In this document: in pieces, positions 11,301 to 19,755 of the stretch
How the letters are laid out: every line of letters starts with the position of its first letter
How positions within the stretch are numbered: position 1 is the first letter of the stretch
NCBI RefSeq assembly: GCF_900060185.1
Contig: NZ_FIZY01000031.1
Coordinates: 1 to 64,000, forward strand
Length of the DNA stretch: 64,000 bases
Source: Grimontia marina
GTDB taxonomy: Bacteria > Pseudomonadota > Gammaproteobacteria > Enterobacterales > Vibrionaceae
Direction: 5' to 3'
The notes under the pieces: model-generated
The model's database searches: none
Told to the model about the DNA's origin: nothing
The model's input: only the letters and a program-made list of their open reading frames with translations
Made by a program: the position numbers and the translations under genes

Positions 11301-14300
11301 TTTCGATGCAATAGGCGACACGGTCAGTGCTGCAAACTCAAGTCAGCTGCTGCTTAATATCAATGGCGCCATCTATCAAAACACTCTGCAATTTGAGGTC
11401 CAAAGCCAACTGGATACAGACCAATCAGAGCGATTTACAACCGCATTGCAGAACGCGCTGAATGACATATTGGAGACTGCTGTCAAACAGGCAAAAATGG
11501 GGAGTCGTAAAACCCCCAGTGACTATGGAAGCAATATCCTTGGCCTGTCTCAGTTGGCACAGCTTGAATCAACATACCCAGATATTGACGCCATATATCC
11601 GGCAAATAGTTTGCAACAAGGATTTATCTCTCATCATCTTAACCGTCCAGATGATGACGCCTATCGCGTTCAGTTACTGGTCGATTATCACTATTCTCTT
11701 GATATAGAGGCTTATCAGCAGGCATGGCATCTCGCTTCTCTCACCTATCCATCATTACGGATGGCATTTAACTGGCAGGATAAATTGCTCCAGGTGATCT
11801 CTCGGGGAGCTGGCATTACAAAAGAAAGTTTTACTCTGTTAGACCTCAGTGATGTTGACGAAGAAAAAAGAGAGAGACGCATTTCTGAGTTACAACAAGC
11901 TGACCGCAAGGTAGGTTTTGATTTAACTTGCCCGGGACTCGTGCGCTTTACCGTTATCAAGCATAACGACAACCATTTTACCGTTATGAAAACGGAGCAC
12001 CACAGCATCAGTGATGGGTGGAGTGCACCAATTCTCTGGAATCAAGTCCACGCGTATTATGAGCAGTTAGTCTCAGGGCATGAACCGGAGGTGAAGACAG
12101 ATTCAGCTTATGGTCTTGCACAGCAATACAGCCACAGTAAACGCGAAGAATTCAGTACGTTTTGGCATAAAGAAAAGGACAGTTGGGAAGGCATCAATGA
12201 TTTGTCTTCGATGATGAGCCATCCTGTTGCTCTCGGGCAAATTAAAGAGATAGAACGCCCTGCTTCTTCATGCAAAATGCTTGATGATGCGGTCACTAAG
12301 AATCTGAAAACACAATGTTTAACGATTGGTGTGACCCTTAATGCAGCGGTTCAGTTCGCATGGCATAAGTTAATTCAGATTTACACAGGCAGTGATCAGA
12401 CATTGGTGGGCACCACGGTTTCAGGACGTGACTTACCTGTACAAGACATAGAAAGCAGTGTCGGGCCTTTTATCAATACATTGCCACTTAGTGTGAACTG
12501 GCTTCCTGGGCAATCTATTTCTGAAGTGCTTCGGTCAATTCAGACACAAATTGCCAACCTCAACAGTCACAGCGGCGTAGATTTGTCATCCATGCAGCGA
12601 AACGGAGAACGCCTTTTTCATAGCCTGTTGGTGTTTGAAAACTATCCCATGCCGAGAGAGGATGGAGATTGGCCGTTCAGTTTCCGTGAGTATGTTGAGA
12701 AACTTGATTACCCGCTTGCGCTTATCGTTTACGAGCGTGATGACAATCTGGTGATGACATTGAAATATGGCCTTGACTGGTTGTCTGAAGAAGACGCCCA
12801 AAGGCTGCTTGATCAGTTACGTTGTGTGCTCGTTGCCATTTGTGAAGATCCTCAACGACAGCATGAGACAGTCTCGGTCTTGTCAGAGGATGAGCGAAAA
12901 GCACTTTTGGATACGGCCAATGGTGGGGAAATTTCTTATCCGAAGGATGCGACATTAGTGTCGTTGTTTGAGGAACAAGTTGCAAAAACGCCAAACCAAA
13001 CCGCGTTGGTTTATGAAGGAGAGAGCCTTACCTATGCCGAGCTCAATACCAAAGCCAATCAGCTGGCCTATCAGCTGCTCGAAACTTATCACGCGCAGTA
13101 TGGCAGTGAGTTGCCTGCAGATACGCTGATCGCCCTGTATCTAGATCGCAGTTTGGAGATGGTGATCAGTATCTTGGCTGTGCTGAAAGCGGGGGCTGCT
13201 TATGTGCCGATCTCGCCGGACTATCCCAGTGAACGAACCCGTTTTATTATGGAAGATACACAAGCATCTATTGTGCTGACCCATGCGCCGCAGAGCGCCA
13301 CGATCGCACCATTAGTTGAGACTAAGTCCTTAGCCGTTACGGTCATCTGTGCCGATGACCCAACACATACACAGCAGCCAGTGGGAGATGTGCCGCGGGT
13401 CCGCAGTTCAGGTGATTTAGCTTATGTGATTTATACCTCGGGCACCACAGGACAGCCGAAAGGGGTTATGATTGAACACAAAAATACGGTTCAACTGCTT
13501 TTTGCTGAACACTACAAACATAATTTTTCCAAGACGGCATGCTGGACCAATTATGTGTTTGATGTGTCTGTTTACGAAATTTTTTCCAGCCTATTGAGCG
13601 GTAGTTCGCTTTATCTCTGTTCGGACGAGTGCCAAAGAAACGATGAAATGTATTTTGACTTCTTGGCGCATAACAAGGTGGAGTTTGCCTATATTCCACC
13701 GTTTTATCTGTCGGCTTTTGCCGACTATGTTGACGGCCATCATAGCTGTGTCAAAAAGATACTGACTGGCGTCGACAAAGTGTTCTATAGCGATGCTATC
13801 CGTATCTCACAGGCGGGTGTTGATATTTTAAATGGCTACGGCCCTTCCGAAACGACGACCTGCAGTACCGCATTATTATTTGGCACCAATAGCCCCAAAA
13901 AACGAATTCTCCCCATAGGTAAGCCGTTAAGTAATGAGCGCTGTTTTGTTTTGGATACAGCGCTGCAACTCATTCCACTCGGTGCTGTTGGTGAACTCTA
14001 TATCGGTGGTGCAGGACTAGCTCGTGGGTATCTGAACAATCCCGAGCTGACGGCAGAGCGCTTTATTGACCATCCGTTTGCCAATGAGAATGAGATGGCC
14101 AAAGGTGAGACGCGGCTCTATCGCACTGGTGATTTGGTGCGCTGGTTACCAGATGGTAACTTGGAATATCTGGGCCGTAATGATCAGCAAGTGAAAATTC
14201 GTGGTCACCGGATTGAGCTGGGTGAGATAGCCAGTGTTTTGAGCGATCTTGATGGTGTGTCCCAGGCGGTGGTGATTGATATTGAGCGTGAGCAGGGCAA

Positions 14301-17300
14301 GGCTCTGGTGGCATATGTCGTACTCGAATCTGAGCAGGTAGACATAACGGAGCTGAGAGCAGCACTAAGACGCCAATTGCCAGATTATATGATCCCCTCT
14401 TTGCTGGTCCCAATTGGCCATGTTCCGCTTACAATAAATGGCAAACTTGACCGAAATGCACTGCCTGCACCGGAATGGACTGACACAGAAAAGTACCATG
14501 CTCCAGAAACCGAACTCCAGTCCAAGCTGTGTCGCATCTGGCAGGATGTGCTTGGAATAGATAGAGTCGGAATAGACGATGATTTCTTCGCGATAGGTGG
14601 GGATTCGATCCTAAGTATACAAGTTGTCAATGTAATTCAGAGAGAAGGATATGCCATCCAAAACAGAGCGATGTTCGATCATCCCAACGTTGTGGCGCTG
14701 GCTAAACATATCACTGACGTCAACCAAATAGAAATGAAGTCTGAACAGGGTCTCTTGACGGGAGATGCCAATCTCTTGCCAATCCAGACCCTGTTTTTTG
14801 AGTTGAACAAGTCGCACCCTGACAGCTTCCCTCAGTCATTTTTTATCAACCTCCCACACAGTGATATCGATCGTCTCCAAACAGCCCTTGTGGCCTTGGT
14901 CAATCATCACGATGCACTTCGGTTTCAATATCGTTTTGAGAATGGGGAAGTTGTTCAGTCCTACTCTGATCAAGCAATCCATGATGTGGACTTGGTGATC
15001 ATTCGGCCCGAAGATGATTTAGGGATTTGCAGGGATATCACCAATACTATTTCTTTGTCACAAGGACCGCTGTATAGATTTGCGTTTGTCTACCCAAGAG
15101 AACACAGAGCTCAACCTGAACTATTTGTTTCCTGCCATCATTTAGTCATTGACGCTGTCTCTTGGCGAATTATTGCGCAGGATCTGAAAACGCTGCTGGA
15201 GGGACAACCACTGGGAGAAAAAGGAACCAGTTATAGACAATGGCAAGAGTCCCTCGTGAATTATGCCCGTGACAATGAAAATCAACGTTCACTTTGGGAA
15301 GCCACCCTGTCACAAAGCTGCCTGTCAGCGCTTAATTCAGTGCGAGGCGACATACCGGTAATTAAAAATCAATCTATCAGCCGTGATCTTCTCTCGGAGA
15401 TAAAAGAGTCTGTCTGCTCGACGTTATCTATAAAATTGCCAGACCTTCTCATGATTGTTTGGGCAGAAGCGATTGCTCGCGCATCTGGCTCTGATGATGA
15501 TGTTCAGCTAAACCTTGAGGGGCATGGTCGGTACGATATTGCGCCAGATTGCCAGATAGAGCGCACGGTAGGCTGGTTTACCAACCTGTATCCGTTTACG
15601 GTCACCCGCAGCGTTGATCTGATCACGACCTTACGGGTTAACAAAAACGCCCTCATGCAAATCCCTGACAAAGGCATTGGCTTTGGTGCATTGATGGCAT
15701 CGAAGGTGCCGAAAAGGTGGATGCCAGAATTTAGCTTTAACTTTCTTGGCTCAATGAGTAGAAAAAAAGACGAAGTATGGTCTGTGAAACCTGCAACTTG
15801 GGATGTCGAAAGCACCGAAGGGTATTCACCTTGGTATCTGGCAAGTCTCGATTGTTGGGAAGAAAACGAGAAGCTCATCCTTAATTTTTCGTCAATGCTT
15901 AAGCCGGAAAAAGCCCAAGCTCTGCAAGAAACCTTCGAATCAATTCTTGGTGAAATCACCCTGGAAATTGAGCAATTGAAGACTGTACGAGCTGATTTAG
16001 CATTAAAGAGTCACTTTACGCCATCAGATTTTCCTAATGCCAAGATAAGTTTTACAGAGTTAGATAAGCTACAGAAAGAAGATGCTATCGATAATGTCTA
16101 TTTAGCAACAGGCGTACAGCGAGAAATACTCTATTTCAATCGTGTTGACCCCGATTTTCAAATTGACCAAATTATCACCAAAATCTCCGGTGAAATCGAT
16201 ATATCGACTTACTTGCAGAGTTGGCAGGTTTGCGTAGACAAATATGATGTACTTCGTGCTGGTTTCACTGACAGAGACATGCCGGGTGAACTGAATCAGG
16301 TTGTTTTTGCAAAGGTAGATTTACCGGTGACGGTAGACGATTGGCGCGAAAAAAGGCTCAATACTAGCGACTTACAAGCAACTCTGTTGAACATTGTATT
16401 AAAGGACCGTACGACGCCTTTCTCAGAGAGCAAACCGCCAATGTTTCGTTTGCGGTTAATTCAAACTGAGGAAAACTCTTGGTATCAGGTGTTCACGTTC
16501 AACCATGTTCTTTTTGATGGCTGGTCATTAAATATCCTCCTTGGTGACGTGGTGGAAACCTACTTTACGTTAATCAAAGGCTGTGCACCTTCTCCAGTTA
16601 AAAGTAGCTTTGAACCCTTCACCTGTTATCTGCAAAGAACCTTTGATAAATCCTCTTCGTCCGAATTTTGGAGCAGCTACTTGAAGGGTGCACCGATGAA
16701 TCAACGACTAGCGAAAGAGGAGGTTCCCGATATTTCGCTACAAAAAGAGACCCGTATGCAGGGTGTCTACGATCTGTTTACTCGGGAAGAGACAACACAG
16801 ATTCGCCGATTCACAGAAACCCAAAAGTTCACAGTGAATCAATTGATGCAACTGGCTTGGATAACGACATTGGCAGAAAAAATGGGGGTTGATGATGCGG
16901 TCATTGGTACAACCATGACAGATCGTCCGGGAGAAATTGAAAACGTTGAATCCTTGTTTGGACTTTTTGTGGCCAGTCCGGTTCTTAGAGCAACCCAAAT
17001 ATGGGAGAAATCTGCCGCTGAATTACTGCATGAGATACAAACCACTCAACCAGACAGACAACAATTTGCGTTTCAGGAACTCAATCATTACGACGAAAAC
17101 TGGGTTCCCACTTCCCCCTTTGGCAGTTTGTTTGTGTTTGAAAACATGCCAGAGGCAGAGGTAGGCGGCACGTTACCTTTTACCTTTGAGCCTGTGATGA
17201 CAGTCAGTGGCAGTAACCACCAGACGGTATTTTGTATTTTACCTTTAGTGGACGGCTACAAGCTCAATCTCTTTTATGATGCACGAGAACTGCGAGAAGA

Positions 17301-17397
17301 CACGCTCCAAGTGCTGTTGTCCAGATTTAAAGTGATCACGATGGCCGTTGTGTCGTCCGTCGAAACGAAAATTGTCGATATTCTAACGCGTACTTAA
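8335..17397 (+). CDS. NRPS: A(Ile-like)-PCP-E-C-A-PCP-E-C, no thioesterase
   Basis: A 3020-residue NRPS whose ATG overlaps the previous stop by one base (TAATG). Order: A1 (about 36-552), PCP (Ser595), epimerisation domain (HHLVIDAVSW, His779), post-epimerisation C domain (HHSISDG, His1222), A2 (about 1522-2049), PCP (Ser2091), second epimerisation domain (His2268), final C domain (2572-3018). The A1 pocket read against PheA is D-G-F-F-L-G-V-V-F, one change from a known isoleucine code. The A2 pocket, D-V-Y-Y-L-G-G-T-C, I cannot assign. The protein begins with A, so the C domain at the end of the first protein serves A1 across the protein break. In the terminal C domain the HHxxxDG motif reads NHVLFDG (Asn2723, His2724), keeping the second His. 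No thioesterase or reductase follows, so release may be by this C domain. A1 and A2 share long identical DNA blocks. Confidence 0.93.
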   Translation: MDFQNLDSITDLLASSLDMLPNDERNTLLHTFNQTETNYPREKTLSELFEAQVARTPDKIALVFEDQQLTYAELNTRANQLAHHLLATYQNQQGCVLPADTLIALYLDRSLEMVISILAVLKAGAAYVPISPDYPEERTRFILEDTQALMLLTHTPLVTAISPLIEVASLSVTVICADDPVHQQQPWVDVLRARCSQDLAYVIYTSGTTGQPKGVMVEHQALLAFCCQPNYFDLNRTQRIASLSPYVFDGFIFDLMPALIHGFCVSLYQKAEILNLNAFCERLREDRIDTFFLTTALFNELVVHGDIRNTQIQQILFGGERCDPTKIEAFKSRYPEVSLRHVYGPTEAVVFASVCELNDRTDTSIGASLNNQRLYVMQSGKYLAPLGAVGELVIGGASLARGYLNQPELTADRFIDNPFATDDEIARGETRLYRTGDLVCWLPDGHLEYLGRNDQQVKIRGHRIELGEIASVLSDLDGVSQAVVIDIEREQGKALVGYVVASATEIDVELLRRALSSQLPDYMVPSVLMCIDEVPLTINGKLDRQALPEPEWQSEGNYVAPSTELEQSLCDVWQSILGLERVGIDDEFFRLGGDSILSIQVVNRLREQGHCLNVKAIYDHPTIASLAEYLQQAKSETNILTEQGPLTGEFGLLPIQHWFINQALTAEHHWNQAFTVRIPADTTTKAIQMALSALAAQHDMLRATFMRTDNGCVQVYQAIEEFKLPELFVSDITLHHEAEVHALLTDWQSHFDLASGPLWQAGFLTGFEDGEARLFFAAHHLVIDAVSWRILADDLRLLLTDQSLLDKGSSYRQWVDAVKTYGDNNPDEAEYWQSKMATSTEHAFHPLTRYRVQLSESETQSLLAEANEGFNTRIDDLLLSAVALALSETFNDQIPPILLEGHGREGLDDTLNVSRTVGWFTVMYPHRLAVGEDMAETIVINKEALRSIPNKGIGFGALSENLTGHLPQVSFNYLGQFGGSDDNATWTINFDAIGDTVSAANSSQLLLNINGAIYQNTLQFEVQSQLDTDQSERFTTALQNALNDILETAVKQAKMGSRKTPSDYGSNILGLSQLAQLESTYPDIDAIYPANSLQQGFISHHLNRPDDDAYRVQLLVDYHYSLDIEAYQQAWHLASLTYPSLRMAFNWQDKLLQVISRGAGITKESFTLLDLSDVDEEKRERRISELQQADRKVGFDLTCPGLVRFTVIKHNDNHFTVMKTEHHSISDGWSAPILWNQVHAYYEQLVSGHEPEVKTDSAYGLAQQYSHSKREEFSTFWHKEKDSWEGINDLSSMMSHPVALGQIKEIERPASSCKMLDDAVTKNLKTQCLTIGVTLNAAVQFAWHKLIQIYTGSDQTLVGTTVSGRDLPVQDIESSVGPFINTLPLSVNWLPGQSISEVLRSIQTQIANLNSHSGVDLSSMQRNGERLFHSLLVFENYPMPREDGDWPFSFREYVEKLDYPLALIVYERDDNLVMTLKYGLDWLSEEDAQRLLDQLRCVLVAICEDPQRQHETVSVLSEDERKALLDTANGGEISYPKDATLVSLFEEQVAKTPNQTALVYEGESLTYAELNTKANQLAYQLLETYHAQYGSELPADTLIALYLDRSLEMVISILAVLKAGAAYVPISPDYPSERTRFIMEDTQASIVLTHAPQSATIAPLVETKSLAVTVICADDPTHTQQPVGDVPRVRSSGDLAYVIYTSGTTGQPKGVMIEHKNTVQLLFAEHYKHNFSKTACWTNYVFDVSVYEIFSSLLSGSSLYLCSDECQRNDEMYFDFLAHNKVEFAYIPPFYLSAFADYVDGHHSCVKKILTGVDKVFYSDAIRISQAGVDILNGYGPSETTTCSTALLFGTNSPKKRILPIGKPLSNERCFVLDTALQLIPLGAVGELYIGGAGLARGYLNNPELTAERFIDHPFANENEMAKGETRLYRTGDLVRWLPDGNLEYLGRNDQQVKIRGHRIELGEIASVLSDLDGVSQAVVIDIEREQGKALVAYVVLESEQVDITELRAALRRQLPDYMIPSLLVPIGHVPLTINGKLDRNALPAPEWTDTEKYHAPETELQSKLCRIWQDVLGIDRVGIDDDFFAIGGDSILSIQVVNVIQREGYAIQNRAMFDHPNVVALAKHITDVNQIEMKSEQGLLTGDANLLPIQTLFFELNKSHPDSFPQSFFINLPHSDIDRLQTALVALVNHHDALRFQYRFENGEVVQSYSDQAIHDVDLVIIRPEDDLGICRDITNTISLSQGPLYRFAFVYPREHRAQPELFVSCHHLVIDAVSWRIIAQDLKTLLEGQPLGEKGTSYRQWQESLVNYARDNENQRSLWEATLSQSCLSALNSVRGDIPVIKNQSISRDLLSEIKESVCSTLSIKLPDLLMIVWAEAIARASGSDDDVQLNLEGHGRYDIAPDCQIERTVGWFTNLYPFTVTRSVDLITTLRVNKNALMQIPDKGIGFGALMASKVPKRWMPEFSFNFLGSMSRKKDEVWSVKPATWDVESTEGYSPWYLASLDCWEENEKLILNFSSMLKPEKAQALQETFESILGEITLEIEQLKTVRADLALKSHFTPSDFPNAKISFTELDKLQKEDAIDNVYLATGVQREILYFNRVDPDFQIDQIITKISGEIDISTYLQSWQVCVDKYDVLRAGFTDRDMPGELNQVVFAKVDLPVTVDDWREKRLNTSDLQATLLNIVLKDRTTPFSESKPPMFRLRLIQTEENSWYQVFTFNHVLFDGWSLNILLGDVVETYFTLIKGCAPSPVKSSFEPFTCYLQRTFDKSSSSEFWSSYLKGAPMNQRLAKEEVPDISLQKETRMQGVYDLFTREETTQIRRFTETQKFTVNQLMQLAWITTLAEKMGVDDAVIGTTMTDRPGEIENVESLFGLFVASPVLRATQIWEKSAAELLHEIQTTQPDRQQFAFQELNHYDENWVPTSPFGSLFVFENMPEAEVGGTLPFTFEPVMTVSGSNHQTVFCILPLVDGYKLNLFYDARELREDTLQVLLSRFKVITMAVVSSVETKIVDILTRT
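8624..8708 (+). repeat. Identical block shared by A1 and A2 (first pair)
   Basis: These 85 bases, coding the A2-A3 region of the first adenylation domain, recur without change at 13112-13196 in the second one. Near-identity continues to about 8731. A further near-identical stretch at 8932-8982 matches one beginning near 13420. The DNA for the substrate-pocket core between the blocks (about 8990-9480 versus 13480-13980) is diverged. Confidence 0.9.
9673..9823 (+). repeat. Identical block shared by A1 and A2 (second pair)
   Basis: These 151 bases, coding the A7-A8 region and the start of the small subdomain of the first adenylation domain, are repeated exactly at 14162-14312. Identity at the nucleotide level, including third positions, points to recent duplication or gene conversion. 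Confidence 0.9.
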
Positions 17398-17573
17398 AAC
17401 ACGCTGTTTGAGTCAGGGCGAGAGCATGAACAGATATAGATGACATTTCTGCATTAATTCAGGTAGGGAACAGGTGTCAAACTCAGTTAACTTGCCTGAA
17501 TTGAATCAAAGAGTGTGTTCTAAGTTGCTTCATGATCTTGCCCTGCTATTTGAGTTGTTATAGGGAGAAAATA

Positions 17574-18392
17574 ATGTTTAGAGCAGTCGTCAGTGATCTG
17601 GACGGAACCTTGTTGAACAAAAATGGAAAAGTCAGTAACCGGACGGCCCATTGTCTCAAAGGATTGGTTGACGAGGGGATTGAAGTGATCTTCGCTACGG
17701 GTCGAACCGATCAGGATGCAAGGCAAGTACTCTCCGGGTTGCCCTTTGAAGCGACGATATTGTCCTCCAATGGGGCAATGGTCAAAACCTCTAATAATGC
17801 TAATGCTGAGTTGTTGCATACCATACCCCTTTCACTTGCGCAGAGTGTTTTTTCTGCCACCTTAACACCGGATGTGCATCACACATTCTTTTCGGCAGAT
17901 GGATGGCACATGGTAAAACAGAACGACTTTTTTGCAGATTATATTCAGGCCTCTGGCCTAACTGTTGATTACCTTAGTGAGCAAGACATTGTCCATGTAC
18001 CGTCTTTGAAAATTCTTTTACAAACAACGGAAGAAAAAGCAAAAACATTATGTGAGCAATTATCGACTGAGTTTGGTCGTTCTCTCGAGGTATGCCAGTC
18101 GAGTAATCATACTGTGGATATTACCAGTGTGGGGATAAGCAAAGCTCAAACCTTGAGTTTGTATTTACGAGGTATTGGGATCAGCATGACAGATACGATT
18201 GGTTTCGGTGATGCAATGAATGACCTCGATATGTTAAAAGCATGTGGAGAAGGTGTATTGATGGCAAATAGTATGGCTGCTTTAAAAAACGTGCTTCCCG
18301 ACAACCCTGTCACCCTGACCAATAATGAAGATGGTGTTGCCGTGTATATTGAGAAGATATTTCAAAGAGAGAGAATTCGATACTTTTCTTAA
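17574..18392 (+). CDS. HAD-superfamily phosphatase, Cof type (HAD-IIB)
   Basis: A 272-residue Cof-like hydrolase, a family of cytoplasmic Mg-dependent phosphatases acting on sugar phosphates, flavin mononucleotide or pyridoxal phosphate. Motif I is DLDGTLL near residues 9-15, with the nucleophile Asp first; motif IV is GFGDAMNDLDML near the C terminus; the middle is the cap region. The ATG at 17574 is preceded by a GGGAG-type ribosome site and gives the family-typical start, so the longer upstream frame was not used. It lies 176 bases after the NRPS gene on the same strand; a link to the peptide pathway is not shown. Substrate cannot be read from sequence. Confidence 0.9.
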   Translation: MFRAVVSDLDGTLLNKNGKVSNRTAHCLKGLVDEGIEVIFATGRTDQDARQVLSGLPFEATILSSNGAMVKTSNNANAELLHTIPLSLAQSVFSATLTPDVHHTFFSADGWHMVKQNDFFADYIQASGLTVDYLSEQDIVHVPSLKILLQTTEEKAKTLCEQLSTEFGRSLEVCQSSNHTVDITSVGISKAQTLSLYLRGIGISMTDTIGFGDAMNDLDMLKACGEGVLMANSMAALKNVLPDNPVTLTNNEDGVAVYIEKIFQRERIRYFS

Positions 18393-18464
18393 GTCGTCTT
18401 TTATGTTGGTTGTGCCAATGACTTTTATTGAGTATAAACATCCAATTTTAAAGAGGAATGTTAG

Positions 18465-18554
18465 ATGATGAAGAGTTATATTAATAAAGTTGGATTTTGT
18501 GATTTTAGGTCCTCATTGATTACTCTTAGAACCGAGATTCCGCAGCCAATTTAG
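18465..18554 (+). CDS. Possible 29-residue peptide
   Basis: An ATG-ATG start with AGAGGA eight bases upstream opens a 29-codon frame ending in TAG. The peptide is not hydrophobic and I do not recognise it. It sits between the HAD gene and an IS remnant in AT-rich DNA, so it may be chance or a relic. Confidence 0.2.
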   Translation: MMKSYINKVGFCDFRSSLITLRTEIPQPI

Positions 18555-18559
18555 GAATA

Positions 18560-18697
18560 AACTGCTTCATATAACCTACCCAGTAGTTTGAGCAACTGAG
18601 TCTGATTCTGTCCACTTCCCCTATGATGAGGCAGTCTAAACTGGAGTTTTCTGCCACAGAAAAAGCAGGAGAGCACCATGAAGAAGTCACGGTTTAT
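18560..18697 (+). mobile_element. Truncated IS3-type element (left end and first codons of orfA)
   Basis: An ATG at 18678 with GGAG ten bases upstream begins MKKSRF, the common N terminus of IS3-family OrfA transposases. The frame runs straight into the tRNA-array repeat after about six codons. The upstream 120 bases, with purine-rich GAAAAAGCAGGAGAG, look like the usual IS leader. The outer end is not exactly located. The rest of the element is absent, which suggests insertion followed by a deletion that also removed part of the tRNA array. Confidence 0.5.
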
Positions 18698-18714
18698 TGC
18701 GAGGCTTCGAAAAG

Positions 18715-18736
18715 TGGTCGGTGAAGAAGGATCCGA
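18715..18736 (-). pseudogene. 3' fragment of a tRNA-Pro gene
   Basis: On the minus strand this reads as the last 22 bases of the tRNA-Pro genes to the right, including CCA, with a few changes (GGATCC for GGATTC). The rest of the tRNA is replaced by a 65-base GC-rich stretch that recurs at 18881-18946. Confidence 0.7.
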
Positions 18737-18845
18737 GCGGGGCGGCCTTCCGTGCCCGACCCATCATGCGAAACGCATGAACATCCGCAGACGCAAAATG
18801 TAATAGATACGAAAAAGCCCCGCATTGCTGCAAGGCTTCAAAGAG

Positions 18846-18867
18846 TGGTCGGTGAAGAGGGATTCGA
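18846..18867 (-). pseudogene. Second 3' fragment of a tRNA-Pro gene
   Basis: It is identical to the 3' end of the intact tRNA-Pro genes through the T-arm start, then diverges into unrelated DNA. Together with the degenerate terminator hairpin at 18811-18838 it forms a decayed copy of the tRNA-plus-terminator unit. Confidence 0.75.
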
Positions 18868-18954
18868 TGGGACTTGCCGTCGAGCGGGGCGGCCTTCCGT
18901 ACCCGACCCATCATGCGGAACGCATGAACGTTTGCGGACGTAAAATGAAACAGA

Positions 18955-18985
18955 TAAGAAAAAGCCTCGCATTGCTGCGAGGCTT
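18955..18985 (-). terminator. Intrinsic terminator of the tRNA-Pro array
   Basis: Bases 18962-18985 form a perfect 9-bp stem (AAGCCTCGC/GCGAGGCTT) with a 6-base loop. On the minus strand it is followed by TTTTTC, seven bases past the CCA of the last intact tRNA. Confidence 0.85.
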
Positions 18986-18992
18986 CGAAGAG

Positions 18993-19069
<77 letters not shown>

Positions 19070-19102
19070 AACATATATTTTGTATCTTGAGATTCCGTTG
19101 TT

Positions 19103-19168
19103 AGAGGGTGACCCTCTGGTCCGCTATTCTCAAGAGCCGGATGCGCCATCAAACTGCGCTATTCACCG
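19103..19168 (-). pseudogene. Chimeric tRNA-Pro pseudogene 1
   Basis: Read on the minus strand, the first 28 bases match the tRNA-Pro 5' acceptor and D arm with small changes (GATGG for GGTAG). The anticodon arm is replaced by an unrelated stretch with CTCTTGAG. A short GACCAGAGGGTC piece of the normal gene follows, then the sequence ends without T-arm, 3' acceptor or CCA. It cannot fold as a tRNA. Confidence 0.8.
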
Positions 19169-19206
19169 ACAATATTGCTCAAGCTTATCGCTCAAGTCTT
19201 GAAAAG

Positions 19207-19283
<77 letters not shown>

Positions 19284-19316
19284 AACATATGTTTTGTATC
19301 TTGAGATTCGGCTATT

Positions 19317-19382
19317 AGAGGGTGACCCTCTGGTCCGCTATTCTCAAGAGCCGGATGCGCCATCAAACTGCGCTATTCACCG
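19317..19382 (-). pseudogene. Chimeric tRNA-Pro pseudogene 2
   Basis: The same 66-base chimera as at 19103-19168, without visible change. It has the tRNA-Pro 5' half, a foreign anticodon region, and the palindrome AGAGGGTCACCCTCT where the T-arm should be. Confidence 0.8.
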
Positions 19383-19421
19383 ACGATATTACTCAAGCGT
19401 ATTGCTCAAGATTTGAAAGAG

Positions 19422-19498
<77 letters not shown>

Positions 19499-19534
19499 AC
19501 AATGCTGATTCGCTGTGCGTCTCAGAGGTTGGTT

Positions 19535-19562
19535 ATATTACTCATCCACGCTTAAGACACAA
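19535..19562 (-). promoter_or_regulatory. Promoter of the tRNA-Pro array
   Basis: On the minus strand: -35 TTGTGT (19557-19562), a 16-base spacer, and -10 TAATAT (19535-19540), placed just upstream of the first tRNA. Confidence 0.6.
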
Positions 19563-19679
19563 GTGTTTTATCAGGATTTTTGCGTGGTACGAACCGTTCG
19601 CTCAAACGATCACCAATCCAGAATAAATTGCGACAACACACACACTTGAATTGTCACGTGCCACTAACACGAGCTTCAC

Positions 19680-19693
19680 TTGATCTGGATCAT
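19680..19693 (+). promoter_or_regulatory. FNR-like site upstream of the DUF3149 gene
   Basis: TTGATCTGGATCAT matches the FNR consensus TTGAT-N4-ATCAA at nine of ten fixed positions. It lies 63 bases before the start codon. CRP/FNR-family occupancy is inference from sequence alone. Confidence 0.4.
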
Positions 19694-19755
19694 CGTTGAT
19701 TCTTTCACCAATTGGCAACCTAGTCTTAACGTTCACAGACATAGGAAATACAAAA

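Noticed and set aside
17450-17515. Terminator after the second NRPS gene
   Set aside because: AATTCAGG and CCTGAATT form an imperfect stem with a loop of over 20 bases and no T run.
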